From assembly GCA_028867025.1 (NCBI GenBank), contig JAGWHC010000001.1, positions 437,695 through 501,694 on the forward strand: 64,000 bases of DNA, written 5' to 3'. Positions 25,660-34,060 of the stretch are shown piece by piece (the first letter of the stretch is position 1; the number at the start of each line of letters is the position of its first letter). The stretch comes from Microcaldota archaeon (GTDB taxonomy: Archaea > Micrarchaeota > Micrarchaeia > Micrarchaeales > CABMGC01). The translations under genes were made by a program, and so were the position numbers. The notes under the pieces were generated by a model that ran no database searches, had not been told where the DNA came from, and saw nothing but the letters and a program-made list of their open reading frames with translations.

Positions 25660-26178
25660 GTGAAAGTAATCATCTACATGGCTCCCACTCCGAACGGCAT
25701 GATCGCCAAGGAGAACTACGACGAAAGCTACGTATCAGCGGGGAACTGGAGGCTGTTCGTTTCGAAGGTCAGGCAGGCCGGGAATGTGATAATAGGCAGG
25801 AAGACCTTCGAGGTCGCGCTCGCAAGCGGCGTGTTCCCGATTGGCGGAGTCCTGAACGTAGTTATGACAAGCAAAAAGATTGAGAACAGGTGGGGAGGCA
25901 AGGTGCTTTTCACTAGCAGGTCGCCCAGGGAGGTAATCGGACTGCTCAAGAAAAAGGGCTACGGGATGGCGATAGTGGCTGGCGGAAGCCTCGTGAACAC
26001 AAGTTTCCTCAAGCAGAAGCTGGTGGACGAGCTGCACCTTGACCTCCAGCCTGAGGTGTTCGGCAAGGGCACCCCGCTCTTTGTCGAAGAAAGTTTTGAT
26101 GCGAAGCTCAGGCTCCTCGGCACCACGAAGCTCTCGAAGAACGAGGTGCAGGTGAGGTATAGGGTGCTGAAGAAGTAA
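25660..26178 (+). CDS. DHFR/RibD C-terminal-like reductase
   Basis: A 172-residue protein with the dihydrofolate reductase fold of the RibD C-terminal family: MAPTPNGMIAKEN, GNVIIGRKTFEVA, VAGGSLVNTSFLK and the closing VDELHLDLQPEVFGKGTPLF. It could reduce a pterin or the riboflavin intermediate; no riboflavin genes are nearby. GTG 25660 has GTGAA three bases upstream. It begins 16 nt after tRNA-Leu. Confidence 0.85.
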   Translation: MKVIIYMAPTPNGMIAKENYDESYVSAGNWRLFVSKVRQAGNVIIGRKTFEVALASGVFPIGGVLNVVMTSKKIENRWGGKVLFTSRSPREVIGLLKKKGYGMAIVAGGSLVNTSFLKQKLVDELHLDLQPEVFGKGTPLFVEESFDAKLRLLGTTKLSKNEVQVRYRVLKK

Positions 26179-26206
26179 TAAGAATTCTTCACAAATAACC
26201 CTATTG

Positions 26207-26959
26207 ATGGCGACAAAGGGCTTCCACTTCAGGGTACCGTGGACAACAATATACATAGCTATACTCGTGCCGCTTCTCACCTACCTCTACGGCACGCTGC
26301 CCCAGGCGTGGAAGACGCCTTTGATGCTGTGGATCACCTCGCCTTTCAACATAACATACGATTCGAGCGGCCTGCTGCTGAACTACGTTCTTCTTGTGTT
26401 CATCTACCTAATGGTTGATATCTACACCAGGAACATAGCGCACCTCAAGCACAGAGTTTCGCTCATAAGGAATGCGGGCCTGATCAGCGTCTTCTCCTCT
26501 TACATCGTGTCCGCGCTTGTGTGGCACTACACCGGATATCCATCCAGCGGAACTTCGATACTGGCTTTCAACGTGCTTATCTTCTCCGCTTTCGAGACGT
26601 ACGACGCAGAGCTGATAAAGCGCATGTCTGAACGAGGTGAAAGCTTCAGGAAAAGACTGGAGATAGTGTCAATCAGTTTCATCTTCCTTGTCCTGATACT
26701 CTCTGCAATACTCTTTATCTACCTCAACGGGAATACCTTCTGGTACGTACACATACTGGGCGGAGTTATTTTTGCACCCATCTACTACATCTATCTCAAT
26801 CGCTGGGTCAGGCCAAGAATCGACAGGTTCGAAGAGGTAATCGAAAAGGACGTGGAGAAGGACCTGGAAAAAACTGGAGAAGAGATCGAAGAAGGAACCG
26901 AAAAGATAGAGAAAGACGTGATAAAGAGACCTGGCAAGAAGAAAAAGACCGGTGCCTGA
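26207..26959 (+). CDS. Polytopic membrane protein, weakly rhomboid-like
   Basis: 250 residues, about six membrane spans and a 50-residue acidic/basic coiled C-terminal tail (EKDVEKDLEKTGEEIEEG). Span four has SSGTSILAFN where rhomboid proteases have GxSG, and span six has VHILGGVIFA, resembling the rhomboid catalytic His region. The GxSG Gly is not conserved, so it may be a divergent or inactive rhomboid. The family assignment is tentative. ATG 26207 is used. Confidence 0.5.
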   Translation: MATKGFHFRVPWTTIYIAILVPLLTYLYGTLPQAWKTPLMLWITSPFNITYDSSGLLLNYVLLVFIYLMVDIYTRNIAHLKHRVSLIRNAGLISVFSSYIVSALVWHYTGYPSSGTSILAFNVLIFSAFETYDAELIKRMSERGESFRKRLEIVSISFIFLVLILSAILFIYLNGNTFWYVHILGGVIFAPIYYIYLNRWVRPRIDRFEEVIEKDVEKDLEKTGEEIEEGTEKIEKDVIKRPGKKKKTGA

Positions 26960-26968
26960 AAAGCCCGC

Positions 26969-29158
26969 CTACTTTCCCTGGCCCTTTTTCTTGCGCCTTC
27001 TCTTACCAGCTATGATAAAGAAGATGGCTAGTGCGATGAGGGCAGCGGAGATGCCAACAATTGCTTCTATCTCAGCCGGAGTTATGTTAGCGAGCTGCGC
27101 CGCCTGCTGGGCTATTTGCGAGGTTGTAGGCGTAGCAACGCTGGTTGTGGTGATTGGAGCAATTGTAGTTGCTGCCGCAACAGCGGTCGTCTGAAGCGTG
27201 GTTGTGGAAGCCAATATGGTTGTTGTAGTGGCTGCAGTAGTCGTTGTTAAAGGCACACCTCCACCACTGTTAATCACCCCTCCTCCAGATGAAGGTGGTG
27301 CAAGTATGAAGAGTCCCACCGTAGGGTCCTCACTGAGCGTGAATGAAACGGTGCAAGCAGGGGCGTTTACAGTGAACGATATCGAGGTCCATGTTCCGTT
27401 AAGTTGTTCCTTGACAGCAAGAGAGGATGTGGATGTGTTGCACGTATACGGCAGCACGCCGGTGATGTTGATTATCGTCCCGGGTGTCTTGTTGAACGAT
27501 ATTCCCAGCACCTGCATAGCCGAAGATGTTCCTGAAGGCAGTGCGGTGTTGCCTGTGACGTTGGTAACCACCACGTTGCCTGTACTTGCAGAATTGCTGC
27601 TTAGGTAGAAGACCGAGTTTGTGTTCAGAAATGTTATGTTGGTTATAGAATTGGAGAGCGCAAAAGTGCGGAATATGCTTGTGTCCTGCGCAGGGCTGGT
27701 GAGGTTGGCGTTCAGGCTAATTTTCAGAGAGTTCGCAGTTGTACCAACAGAGTCGGTCACCTCAACGAAGTAATGGAATGTCCCTATTGCATTTGCGGTT
27801 AGTCGTAGAGAGTTAGAAGTCGCGCCGCTTATGGCAATGGGAGTAGATTGAGTTGCATTGTACCACTGGTAGCCGTAGGGTCCCACTCCCCCGCTGGCCA
27901 CAGATGAGAGTGTGGCATTCTGGCCTGCTTGAAGTACCTGCGCGTTTATGCTTGCACTAACTGTAAGTGGTGAAATCGATGTAGCAGAGTTGGTCACCGC
28001 GTTTGTGACTGATGTTGCTGCATTCGTGACAGATGTGGCCGCATTGGTCACCGCGTTTGTGACAGCATTCGTCACTGCGTTGGTTATCGTAGTTGCAGAA
28101 TTGGTAACTGCATTGGTTACAGCATTTGTTATCACAGTTACTGATGTCGCCGTATTAGTTACCGCATTCGTAACAGCGTTGGTGACTGCGGTGGCTGAGT
28201 TTGTCGCGGCGTTAGTCACGGCATTAGTGATTGAAGTAGCCGAGTTAGTGATTGATGTTGGGGCGTTGGTTACAGACGTGGCGGCGTTTGTCACTGACGT
28301 GGCCGCATTTGTTGCAGCGTTGGTTACAGACGTAGCCGCATTTGTGACCGAGGTAGGAGAATTCGTCACCGACGTAGGAGAATTCGTCACCGACGTAGCG
28401 GCATTGGTAACAGCATTAGTCACCGCATTGGTGACTGATGTGGCCGCATTCGTGATGGCTGTCGCTGCATTCGTAACAGATGTAGCAGAATTTGTGACCG
28501 ATGTCGCTGCATTTGTAACCGCGTTAGTGACAGCATTGGTAAACGAAGTTACCGAGGTAGCAGCATTCGTGACAGCATTTGTTGCAGCATTCGTAACCTG
28601 TGTCACCGTCGTAGCTGCATTTGTAACAGCGTTGGTTACTGCATTTGTAACGGAGGTCGCTGAGTTAGTCACGGCATTGGTCACCGAGGTTGCAGCGTTG
28701 GTGACTGTAGTGGCCGCATTAGTAATACTGGTTGCGGCGTTTGTTACCGAAGTGCCTGCATTTGTGACAGCAGTGGCCGCATTGGTTATGATGGTTGTGG
28801 GAACTGTAGTGGTCGGGTTTACTGTGATAGTGATTGTGTTCGAGAATACTGGTTTGTTAGCGCCTCCGGTGTTCACAGCCGAAGCGCAGTAGTATGTCGG
28901 ATTCACAGTGGGCGAGACAACAAACAATGCATTTGTGGTGCTAACTGTAACGGTAGCCACCACAGTATTCGTTCCTACGGGGCATGTGCTGGTTCCGCTG
29001 ATCAGGTTTACTGTGAAAGGTGACTGCTGACTTTGCCATGTTGCATTCAGCGCCACATGCTGACCGCTAATAAGGCTCGTTCGGTTCGCAGTCAAATTCA
29101 GGTTCTTGATTGATCCAGAAGCAAAAACAGAGTTTAAAAGTAAAACTAACGAAGCCAA
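26969..29158 (-). CDS. Large surface protein with TNAATSV-type repeats
   Basis: About 729 residues. A hydrophobic N-terminus is followed by an Ig-like segment (residues 20-100), a repeat of seven- and four-residue units (TNAATSV, TNAV; about residues 107-400), a second Ig/PKD-like segment, a Thr/Ala stalk, and a final membrane anchor with RRRKKK. It resembles a stalk adhesin or S-layer-associated protein. From TTG 29158 the signal peptide lacks a charged start, but the frame is open upstream to 29194 and encodes KSPFRHYFFFLASLVLLLN, a better signal. A one-base error in a T run is an alternative. Confidence 0.85.
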   Translation of the reverse strand: MASLVLLLNSVFASGSIKNLNLTANRTSLISGQHVALNATWQSQQSPFTVNLISGTSTCPVGTNTVVATVTVSTTNALFVVSPTVNPTYYCASAVNTGGANKPVFSNTITITVNPTTTVPTTIITNAATAVTNAGTSVTNAATSITNAATTVTNAATSVTNAVTNSATSVTNAVTNAVTNAATTVTQVTNAATNAVTNAATSVTSFTNAVTNAVTNAATSVTNSATSVTNAATAITNAATSVTNAVTNAVTNAATSVTNSPTSVTNSPTSVTNAATSVTNAATNAATSVTNAATSVTNAPTSITNSATSITNAVTNAATNSATAVTNAVTNAVTNTATSVTVITNAVTNAVTNSATTITNAVTNAVTNAVTNAATSVTNAATSVTNAVTNSATSISPLTVSASINAQVLQAGQNATLSSVASGGVGPYGYQWYNATQSTPIAISGATSNSLRLTANAIGTFHYFVEVTDSVGTTANSLKISLNANLTSPAQDTSIFRTFALSNSITNITFLNTNSVFYLSSNSASTGNVVVTNVTGNTALPSGTSSAMQVLGISFNKTPGTIINITGVLPYTCNTSTSSLAVKEQLNGTWTSISFTVNAPACTVSFTLSEDPTVGLFILAPPSSGGGVINSGGGVPLTTTTAATTTTILASTTTLQTTAVAAATTIAPITTTSVATPTTSQIAQQAAQLANITPAEIEAIVGISAALIALAIFFIIAGKRRRKKKGQGK
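27960..28850 (-). repeat. Degenerate 21- and 12-nt tandem repeat array in the surface protein
   Basis: Coding repeat of TNAATSV (21 nt) and TNAV (12 nt) units, roughly 290 residues. The units vary at the third codon position and in Ser/Thr/Ile/Val, so the array is old and not freshly expanded. The antisense open frame through it is a by-product of the codon pattern. Confidence 0.85.
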
Positions 29159-29325
29159 GAAAAAGAAGTAATGCCTAAATGGGCTTTTTGCCGCAGACTC
29201 ACCGCTAACTGTTTATTAATTCCCCCTATCAAGCACACTTCAATTCAGGGGTTTATTAATATTTCTCACTGTTTCCTTCAGTCCAAGACTCAGTTATACT
29301 CATATTAGTCTTTGGTTTTGTAGCG

Positions 29326-30363
29326 TTATTTTATCTTTTTCAGGAACGCGCCAGCCTTCACGTCGCCGTAGAGCCATGCCAGCGTGCCGATTACAAGTAG
29401 CGCGGTCCCGCCCCACCAGTATGCTGACATGCCAGGCGAGTATAGCTCGCCATAGGCCCAACCAAACGCGCCTATGAGTATGAGTATTATGCCGAGCAAT
29501 GAAAGCCTTCCAGCCAATGCCTGCTTAAAAGTCCCGCCCCCTATGTCTCCATAGATCCACGCGGCCGTACCCACAAGTATGCCTGCGAAACCGCCCCAGA
29601 TGTAGCTCTGTATCCCACCCAAGTAGTCACCGTACAGCCAGGCGACTGTGCCTATCAGTATCAAGGCGGTGCCTATCACCACCAGCCTTGTCAGCATGCT
29701 CTTCCACATGAACAGGCCGTAGAGCGCTCCCAGTATTATGAGTATTATCAGCGCAGATGAGGCAAGCTGCGCAGTAGCGTTTCCGCTGCCGTAGTACGCG
29801 CCCGGCGAGTTGTAGTAGTTGGCGCTTGTTGTGGGCTGGCTTGCCGTGGTGGTCGGCTGCCTTATGGTTGTTGTCTGCTGCAGGCTGGTCGTCTGCTGCG
29901 CAGAGGAGGTTTTGTTCTGAGTGGCATTTGTAGTTGTGGTTTGCGCGCTAGTCGTTGCCGGTGCAAGAACAGTGAGCGCAAACGTTGCGTTGCTTGTCGA
30001 CGGGTCGTCGCCTGTGGCCTGGAGCACTATCGTGTAGGTTCCCGCCTGCGCCGCGGCTCCCACCTTTATCGACATCGTGCCTGAGAACGTAGGATCTCCT
30101 GATGATGGGCTAAGCGTCACCGCTATACCTTGAGAATCAAGCTGCTGCGCGTTCACCACGTTTAGCGTGGTTCCCCATGTGCTGCCGCTCGCCAGGTTGA
30201 CCGTGTAGGATACTGATGTGCCGTTGCCGCTCGTCAGGCGGGCGCTTCCGGAAGCGAGCGATATGCTTGACGTTCCGTAGCCGTATGCCGATGCTACGTT
30301 GACAACGAGCAATGAGAAAAGCAGCATCGAGAGTGCCGCAATATGTTTCCTCACCTTCCACAC
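29326..30363 (-). CDS. Surface protein with Ig-like domain, Thr/Gln stalk and repeated membrane domain
   Basis: 345 residues. A signal peptide (WKVRKHIAALSMLLFSLLVV) is followed by an Ig-like beta domain to about residue 130, a Thr/Gln/Asn-rich stalk (130-185), and a C-terminal membrane domain of about seven spans. The latter holds four copies of a G-T-x-A-W-x-Y-G-D/E motif (GTVAWLYGD, GTAAWIYGD, GAFGWAYGE, GTLAWLYGD), arranged as a tandem duplication. The repeated domain may pack as a small channel-like bundle; function is unknown. Confidence 0.75.
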   Translation of the reverse strand: MWKVRKHIAALSMLLFSLLVVNVASAYGYGTSSISLASGSARLTSGNGTSVSYTVNLASGSTWGTTLNVVNAQQLDSQGIAVTLSPSSGDPTFSGTMSIKVGAAAQAGTYTIVLQATGDDPSTSNATFALTVLAPATTSAQTTTTNATQNKTSSAQQTTSLQQTTTIRQPTTTASQPTTSANYYNSPGAYYGSGNATAQLASSALIILIILGALYGLFMWKSMLTRLVVIGTALILIGTVAWLYGDYLGGIQSYIWGGFAGILVGTAAWIYGDIGGGTFKQALAGRLSLLGIILILIGAFGWAYGELYSPGMSAYWWGGTALLVIGTLAWLYGDVKAGAFLKKIK

Positions 30364-30448
30364 CCAATAACTGGGTTATGCCTTGCACATTTTTATATCC
30401 ATGAGATGCGTGCAAAGGTAGTTAGTTTTTCCCTTCGGAAATAACAGC

Positions 30449-30700
30449 ATGGTGGAAAGAAGCCTAGCGGGGAAGATAACTCACTTCTACGGGCGCATAG
30501 GCGTGGCCGTTGTCGAGCTTAAGGGTGCGCTCAAGGTTGGAGACAGCATCGAAATAGAGGGCGCGAGCACCAAGCTCTCGCAAAAAGTGGCGAGCATGCA
30601 GGTCAACCACAAGGAGGTTTCGGCATGCAAGTCCGGCGACGACATCGGCCTGAAGGTCGACGGGAAGGTGCACGAAGGAGATATGGTATATAAGGTTTGA
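30449..30700 (+). CDS. EF-Tu domain II-like translation-factor barrel protein
   Basis: An 83-residue single beta-barrel: AGKITHFYGRIGVAVVELKG, LKVGDSIEIEG, then SMQVNHKEVSACKSGDDIGLKVDG and VHEGDMVYKV. This matches domain II of EF-Tu/IF2-type GTPases without a GTPase domain. Such stand-alone barrels occur widely in archaea. It ends 18 nt before tRNA-Thr. Confidence 0.85.
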   Translation: MVERSLAGKITHFYGRIGVAVVELKGALKVGDSIEIEGASTKLSQKVASMQVNHKEVSACKSGDDIGLKVDGKVHEGDMVYKV

Positions 30701-30718
30701 TAGCGACTAATCGCTCAA

Positions 30719-30790
30719 GCCGCCGTAGCTCAGTGGTAGAGCGTGTGCATGGTAAGCACAAGGTCGCGAGTTCAATCCTCGCCAGCGGCT
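30719..30790 (+). tRNA. tRNA-Thr (anticodon GGT)
   Basis: D-arm gctc/gagc; anticodon stem tgtgc/gcaca encloses atggtaa, giving GGT (reads ACC/ACU); T-arm gcgag-ttcaatc-ctcgc. Acceptor gccgccg against cagcggc has one C-A mismatch at position 6:67, which is unusual but single. No intron is seen. Confidence 0.9.
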
Positions 30791-30793
30791 TTC

Positions 30794-31219
30794 TTATTTG
30801 AATGCTACCCTGTCGTGCAGTTTTATGCCGAGCCTGCGCACGCTTCCGGCGTCGAGCTCAAGCACGTACTTTGCCGCTTGCCTCGGCCTGTAGGAGTCGA
30901 ATATGGACATTGAGGGCTGCGCGTTCTCCGCTATGTCAACCACCCTTTTTCGGGTGTCGAGCCAGATTATGTCTATGCTGAACTTCATGTTCATCATCGT
31001 TATTGTCGATGCGAGCACTCCGGGCTCGGCGATTGGGAAGAGCATGCCCCTGCTCTTGCCTACGTTTTGCCTGTACATGAGCCCCACCATCTTCTTCATG
31101 AAGCTGTCGGCAACCTCGACCCTGAACCTGTTCCTCTTGTAGGTTATTGTCGTGGTCTTGTACGGCCTCTTCTTCAGAATCTCGTATATCGCCTGCGTAA
31201 GCACCAAGAGAACCACCAA
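30794..31219 (-). CDS. DUF192 protein
   Basis: 141 residues. A hydrophobic N-terminus (VVLLVLTQAIYEIL) precedes a DUF192 domain: VEVADSFMKKMVGLMYRQN, GMLFPIAEP, MNMKFSIDIIWLD and AKYVLELDAGSVRRLGIK. The function of this small beta domain is unknown. It follows another DUF192 gene immediately (TGA then TTG), forming a tandem pair downstream of P5C dehydrogenase. Confidence 0.8.
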   Translation of the reverse strand: MVVLLVLTQAIYEILKKRPYKTTTITYKRNRFRVEVADSFMKKMVGLMYRQNVGKSRGMLFPIAEPGVLASTITMMNMKFSIDIIWLDTRKRVVDIAENAQPSMSIFDSYRPRQAAKYVLELDAGSVRRLGIKLHDRVAFK

Positions 31220-31630
31220 TCAACGAACTCTTACCGAAGGGAGCACTTCGCCTAGCCCTATCCCAAGCCTTCTTGCGCTCCCGGAGTTGAGCTCCAGCAC
31301 GTACTTCGCCCCCTTTCCTGGGGCGTATGTTTTGCATGAAAAGAAACTTCTGCACGGCCTAAGATTCCTCTCCACGTGAACCACCACGCCCCTCCTGTCG
31401 AGCCAGATCACGTCGAGAGCGAAGCGCATGTTAAGCATCCAGATCTTCCATGTCCTCTCGAACGGGAATACGTAGAGCATGCCCCGATTTGCAGCCATGC
31501 TTTCCCTATACATGAGCCCGACCGCGCCCCTCGCAAGCGTGTCCGCTATCCACAGGCTAAACGCCCTGTTCTTCAGCCTTATCTTTCTCGATTTGAATTT
31601 TGTAGTTTCGTAAAGCAGTTTTGCCAGCGT
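31220..31630 (-). CDS. DUF192 protein, probable ACG start
   Basis: About 136 residues. The domain clearly starts well upstream of the first ATG (31513): the frame encodes LWIADTLARGAVGLMYRE, the conserved opening of DUF192, then NRGMLYVF and MLNMRFALDVIWLD. From the in-frame stop near 31645 to that ATG there is no ATG, GTG or TTG. GGAGTGATC, nearly perfect Shine-Dalgarno, lies so that GTGAT is three bases before ACG 31630, exactly as at eS4. The start is therefore called ACG. Confidence 0.75.
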   Translation of the reverse strand, partial: TLAKLLYETTKFKSRKIRLKNRAFSLWIADTLARGAVGLMYRESMAANRGMLYVFPFERTWKIWMLNMRFALDVIWLDRRGVVVHVERNLRPCRSFFSCKTYAPGKGAKYVLELNSGSARRLGIGLGEVLPSVRVR

Positions 31631-31633
31631 ACG

Positions 31634-31638
31634 ATCAC
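31634..31638 (-). promoter_or_regulatory. Shine-Dalgarno GTGAT (in GGAGTGATC) before an ACG start
   Basis: The strongest case of the set: ggagtgatcgt then ACG, compared with gtgatcgc then ATG at the eS4 gene. Confidence 0.55.
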
Positions 31639-31642
31639 TCCA

Positions 31643-33262
31643 TCATTTCGAAAGAGCCACGCTCTGCTCGTGCATGAACTGCGGCAGATAGTACCTGCTG
31701 CCGGTGCCCTTGCCCGTAAGCCCGCTTCCCTTCCAGCCCCCGAAGGTGTGCATGCCCACTATCGCTCCGGTCGTCGCGCTCGTGCGCCTGTTGATGTACA
31801 CTACGCCGGCTTGAATGTGCTTCGCGAACTCGTTTATCTCACCCCTGTTCTTGCTGTAGAGACCGGCGGTGAGTCCGAACTCTACGTCGTTGGCCTTCTG
31901 CAGCGCCTCGTCGAACTTCTTGAATGTGCCCAGAACAAGTATCGGCACGAAAAGCTCCTCGTGCACAAGCATGTTGTCCTGGCCCACCTCTACGAGTGCC
32001 GGCTCGACGTACGCGCCATGCAGGCCCGCGTTGACCTCGTTACCTCCGTAGAGCACCTTTCCGGACTGCTTCGCCCCCTCGATGCTGTCTTTGTATTTCT
32101 GCAAGGCCTTTCCGCTTATCAACGGACCCATGTACGTCTCTTTCTTCAACGGGTCTCCAATCCTGAAGCTCCTCATCTTGTCTATCAGCTTGCTCACGAA
32201 CTCCTCCTTTATCGTCTCCTGCACGTAAACTCTCGAGCATGCGCTGCACTTCTGCCCGTCGAAGCCGAAGGCTGCGCTGGCTATGCCGTCTACTGCATCG
32301 TTGATGTCTGCCTTCTTGCTCACGATCGCCGGGTTCTTGCCTCCCATCTCGACTATGAACGTCTTCTGAAGCCCGAGTTCCAGGGCTTTCTTCATCATCG
32401 CCATTCCTGTCTCCCTGGAGCCGGTGAAGGCGATTCCATTGACATCCTTGCTTGCCACGAGCTCGTCCCCGACTTCAGAGCCAGGGCCGGTAATGTAGTT
32501 GAACGCCCCTGCCGGCACTCCGGCTTCCCTGAACATCTCGTATATCTTCAGCCCCGTCAGCATAGTCATGTTGTCAGTAGATGAGGGCTTGAACACTACA
32601 GTGTTGCCAGTTATCAGCGCCCCAGTGCTCATTCCGGTGGAAATCGATATCGGAAAGTTGAACGGCGCAATAACTCCGAAGACACCGTACGGCCTGAGGG
32701 GCAGCGTTATGCGTTCCTCGTTCCCTGGCGCGCCCTGGAATCCGGCGCTCACCTGCTTGCTGCTCGCCCCTATTCTGGTCTTCCTCACAAAGCCCTTGTT
32801 CCTGAGCATCTCGTCTGAGTAGTAGTTCAGGAAGTCGATGGCCTCGTCGACCTCTCCCACCGACTCGTACCTGCTCTTGCCGTTCTCTATGCTCAATATT
32901 GCTGCAATCTCGAACTTGTGCTTGCGGAAGAGCTCCGCCGCGTTCTGCATTATCTTCACGCGCTCCCTGTAGTCGGTTCCGGACCACGCGTCGAACGCCG
33001 CCCTTGCAGCGGCCACGGCCTGGGACGCATGCTCCCTTGTTCCTTTCTGGAACGTCCCGATGTGCGCGCCGTCTATCGGGGAGTTCTCCACGAGCTCCTC
33101 TGCGGCGAAGACCTCGCTTCCGCCTATGAACATTCCGTGCTTCCTGCCGAGCTCCTCCCTCCTTGCCCTTTCCACCGCCTCGTCAAAAAGCCTGTCGAAT
33201 TCCTGCTCGTTTCCCTGCTCTACATATGTCTTGTATGTTGATTCGTTCTGAAAACTAGGCAT
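31643..33262 (-). CDS. Delta-1-pyrroline-5-carboxylate dehydrogenase (aldehyde dehydrogenase family)
   Basis: A 539-residue NAD(P)-dependent dehydrogenase. FVIEMGGKNPAIV and FDGQKCSACSRVYV hold the catalytic Glu and Cys; IAPFNFPISISTG and FTGSRETG form the cofactor site. The FxGQKCSACSR motif and length point to the P5CDH (RocA/PutA C-terminal) group, which makes glutamate from P5C. No proline dehydrogenase is in the window. Glutamate dehydrogenase at 15.8 kb would take the product to 2-oxoglutarate. Confidence 0.85.
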   Translation of the reverse strand: MPSFQNESTYKTYVEQGNEQEFDRLFDEAVERARREELGRKHGMFIGGSEVFAAEELVENSPIDGAHIGTFQKGTREHASQAVAAARAAFDAWSGTDYRERVKIMQNAAELFRKHKFEIAAILSIENGKSRYESVGEVDEAIDFLNYYSDEMLRNKGFVRKTRIGASSKQVSAGFQGAPGNEERITLPLRPYGVFGVIAPFNFPISISTGMSTGALITGNTVVFKPSSTDNMTMLTGLKIYEMFREAGVPAGAFNYITGPGSEVGDELVASKDVNGIAFTGSRETGMAMMKKALELGLQKTFIVEMGGKNPAIVSKKADINDAVDGIASAAFGFDGQKCSACSRVYVQETIKEEFVSKLIDKMRSFRIGDPLKKETYMGPLISGKALQKYKDSIEGAKQSGKVLYGGNEVNAGLHGAYVEPALVEVGQDNMLVHEELFVPILVLGTFKKFDEALQKANDVEFGLTAGLYSKNRGEINEFAKHIQAGVVYINRRTSATTGAIVGMHTFGGWKGSGLTGKGTGSRYYLPQFMHEQSVALSK

Positions 33263-33362
33263 TGTATCAATGAATTATAGTGCTAAAAAGATATTAACCT
33301 CGCTGTTCCCCTAATCGGAAAGTTTTTTATCCTATACCGACAGCATATATACGGCGACCCGG

Positions 33363-34052
33363 ATGGAAGAAACAGAGAGCACTGTCAGCGTCAACAAGTT
33401 CGACATCGAGGGATTTGTGCAGGAGGCCACGTGGAAGGACATACTCATAGAGCTTGTGAAGAAGAACGAGCTCAACCCCTGGGACATAGACATCGTCGAC
33501 ATAGTCGAGAGGTACATCGACGCTGTCAAGAAGCTCAAGATTCTCGACCTTCGCATCCCGGCCAACATAATACTCGCAGCAGCGATACTGCTCAGGCTGA
33601 AGAGCGACATGCTTGAGATTGAGGAGAAGCCAGTGGAGGCAGCTGCGGAAGAAGAGACGCTGCCGCCCTACGTCCCCGCCGAGGGCCTTTCCGTCAGGCT
33701 CAGGCTGCCTCCCAAGAGGCGCGTATCGCTCAATGAGCTCATCGCTGCGCTCGAGGAGGCGATGAAGCTCAAGGAATACAGGGAGGCGCAGGCCAGCGCG
33801 TCGGCGCCGGAACCGGTGCAGGTCATCTTTGACCACGCCGATGTAGAGGCCGATGCGGAAAAGGTATTTGCGCTGGTGAAGAACAACCTTGACGGCAGCA
33901 GGATGGTCACCTATTCGCTGCTGTGCGGCGCTACGGACACGGATAGTCCGCTGCTCGAGATCTTCATACCGTTGCTCTTCCTCGCGAACAAGAACAAGGT
34001 GCTCCTGCTTCAGGAGACTTTCTTCGGTGAGATAATAGTCTCGCTCAACTAG
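33363..34052 (+). CDS. scpA: Segregation and condensation protein A
   Basis: A 229-residue kleisin. The N-terminal helical SMC-binding part (WKDILIELVKKNELNPWDIDI, IPANIILAAAILLRLKSDML) is diagnostic, and a short winged helix at the C-terminus (GEIIVSLN end) completes it. It bridges SMC heads. ScpB starts 8 nt downstream, so the two form an operon; SMC itself is not in the window. Confidence 0.92.
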   Translation: MEETESTVSVNKFDIEGFVQEATWKDILIELVKKNELNPWDIDIVDIVERYIDAVKKLKILDLRIPANIILAAAILLRLKSDMLEIEEKPVEAAAEEETLPPYVPAEGLSVRLRLPPKRRVSLNELIAALEEAMKLKEYREAQASASAPEPVQVIFDHADVEADAEKVFALVKNNLDGSRMVTYSLLCGATDTDSPLLEIFIPLLFLANKNKVLLLQETFFGEIIVSLN

Positions 34053-34060
34053 GAATCGAC

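Noticed and set aside
27948-28892. Long plus-strand open frame (314 residues) opposite the repeat protein
   Set aside because: It is the antisense of the TNAATSV repeats, with the same periodic composition, and has no domain, promoter or Shine-Dalgarno.
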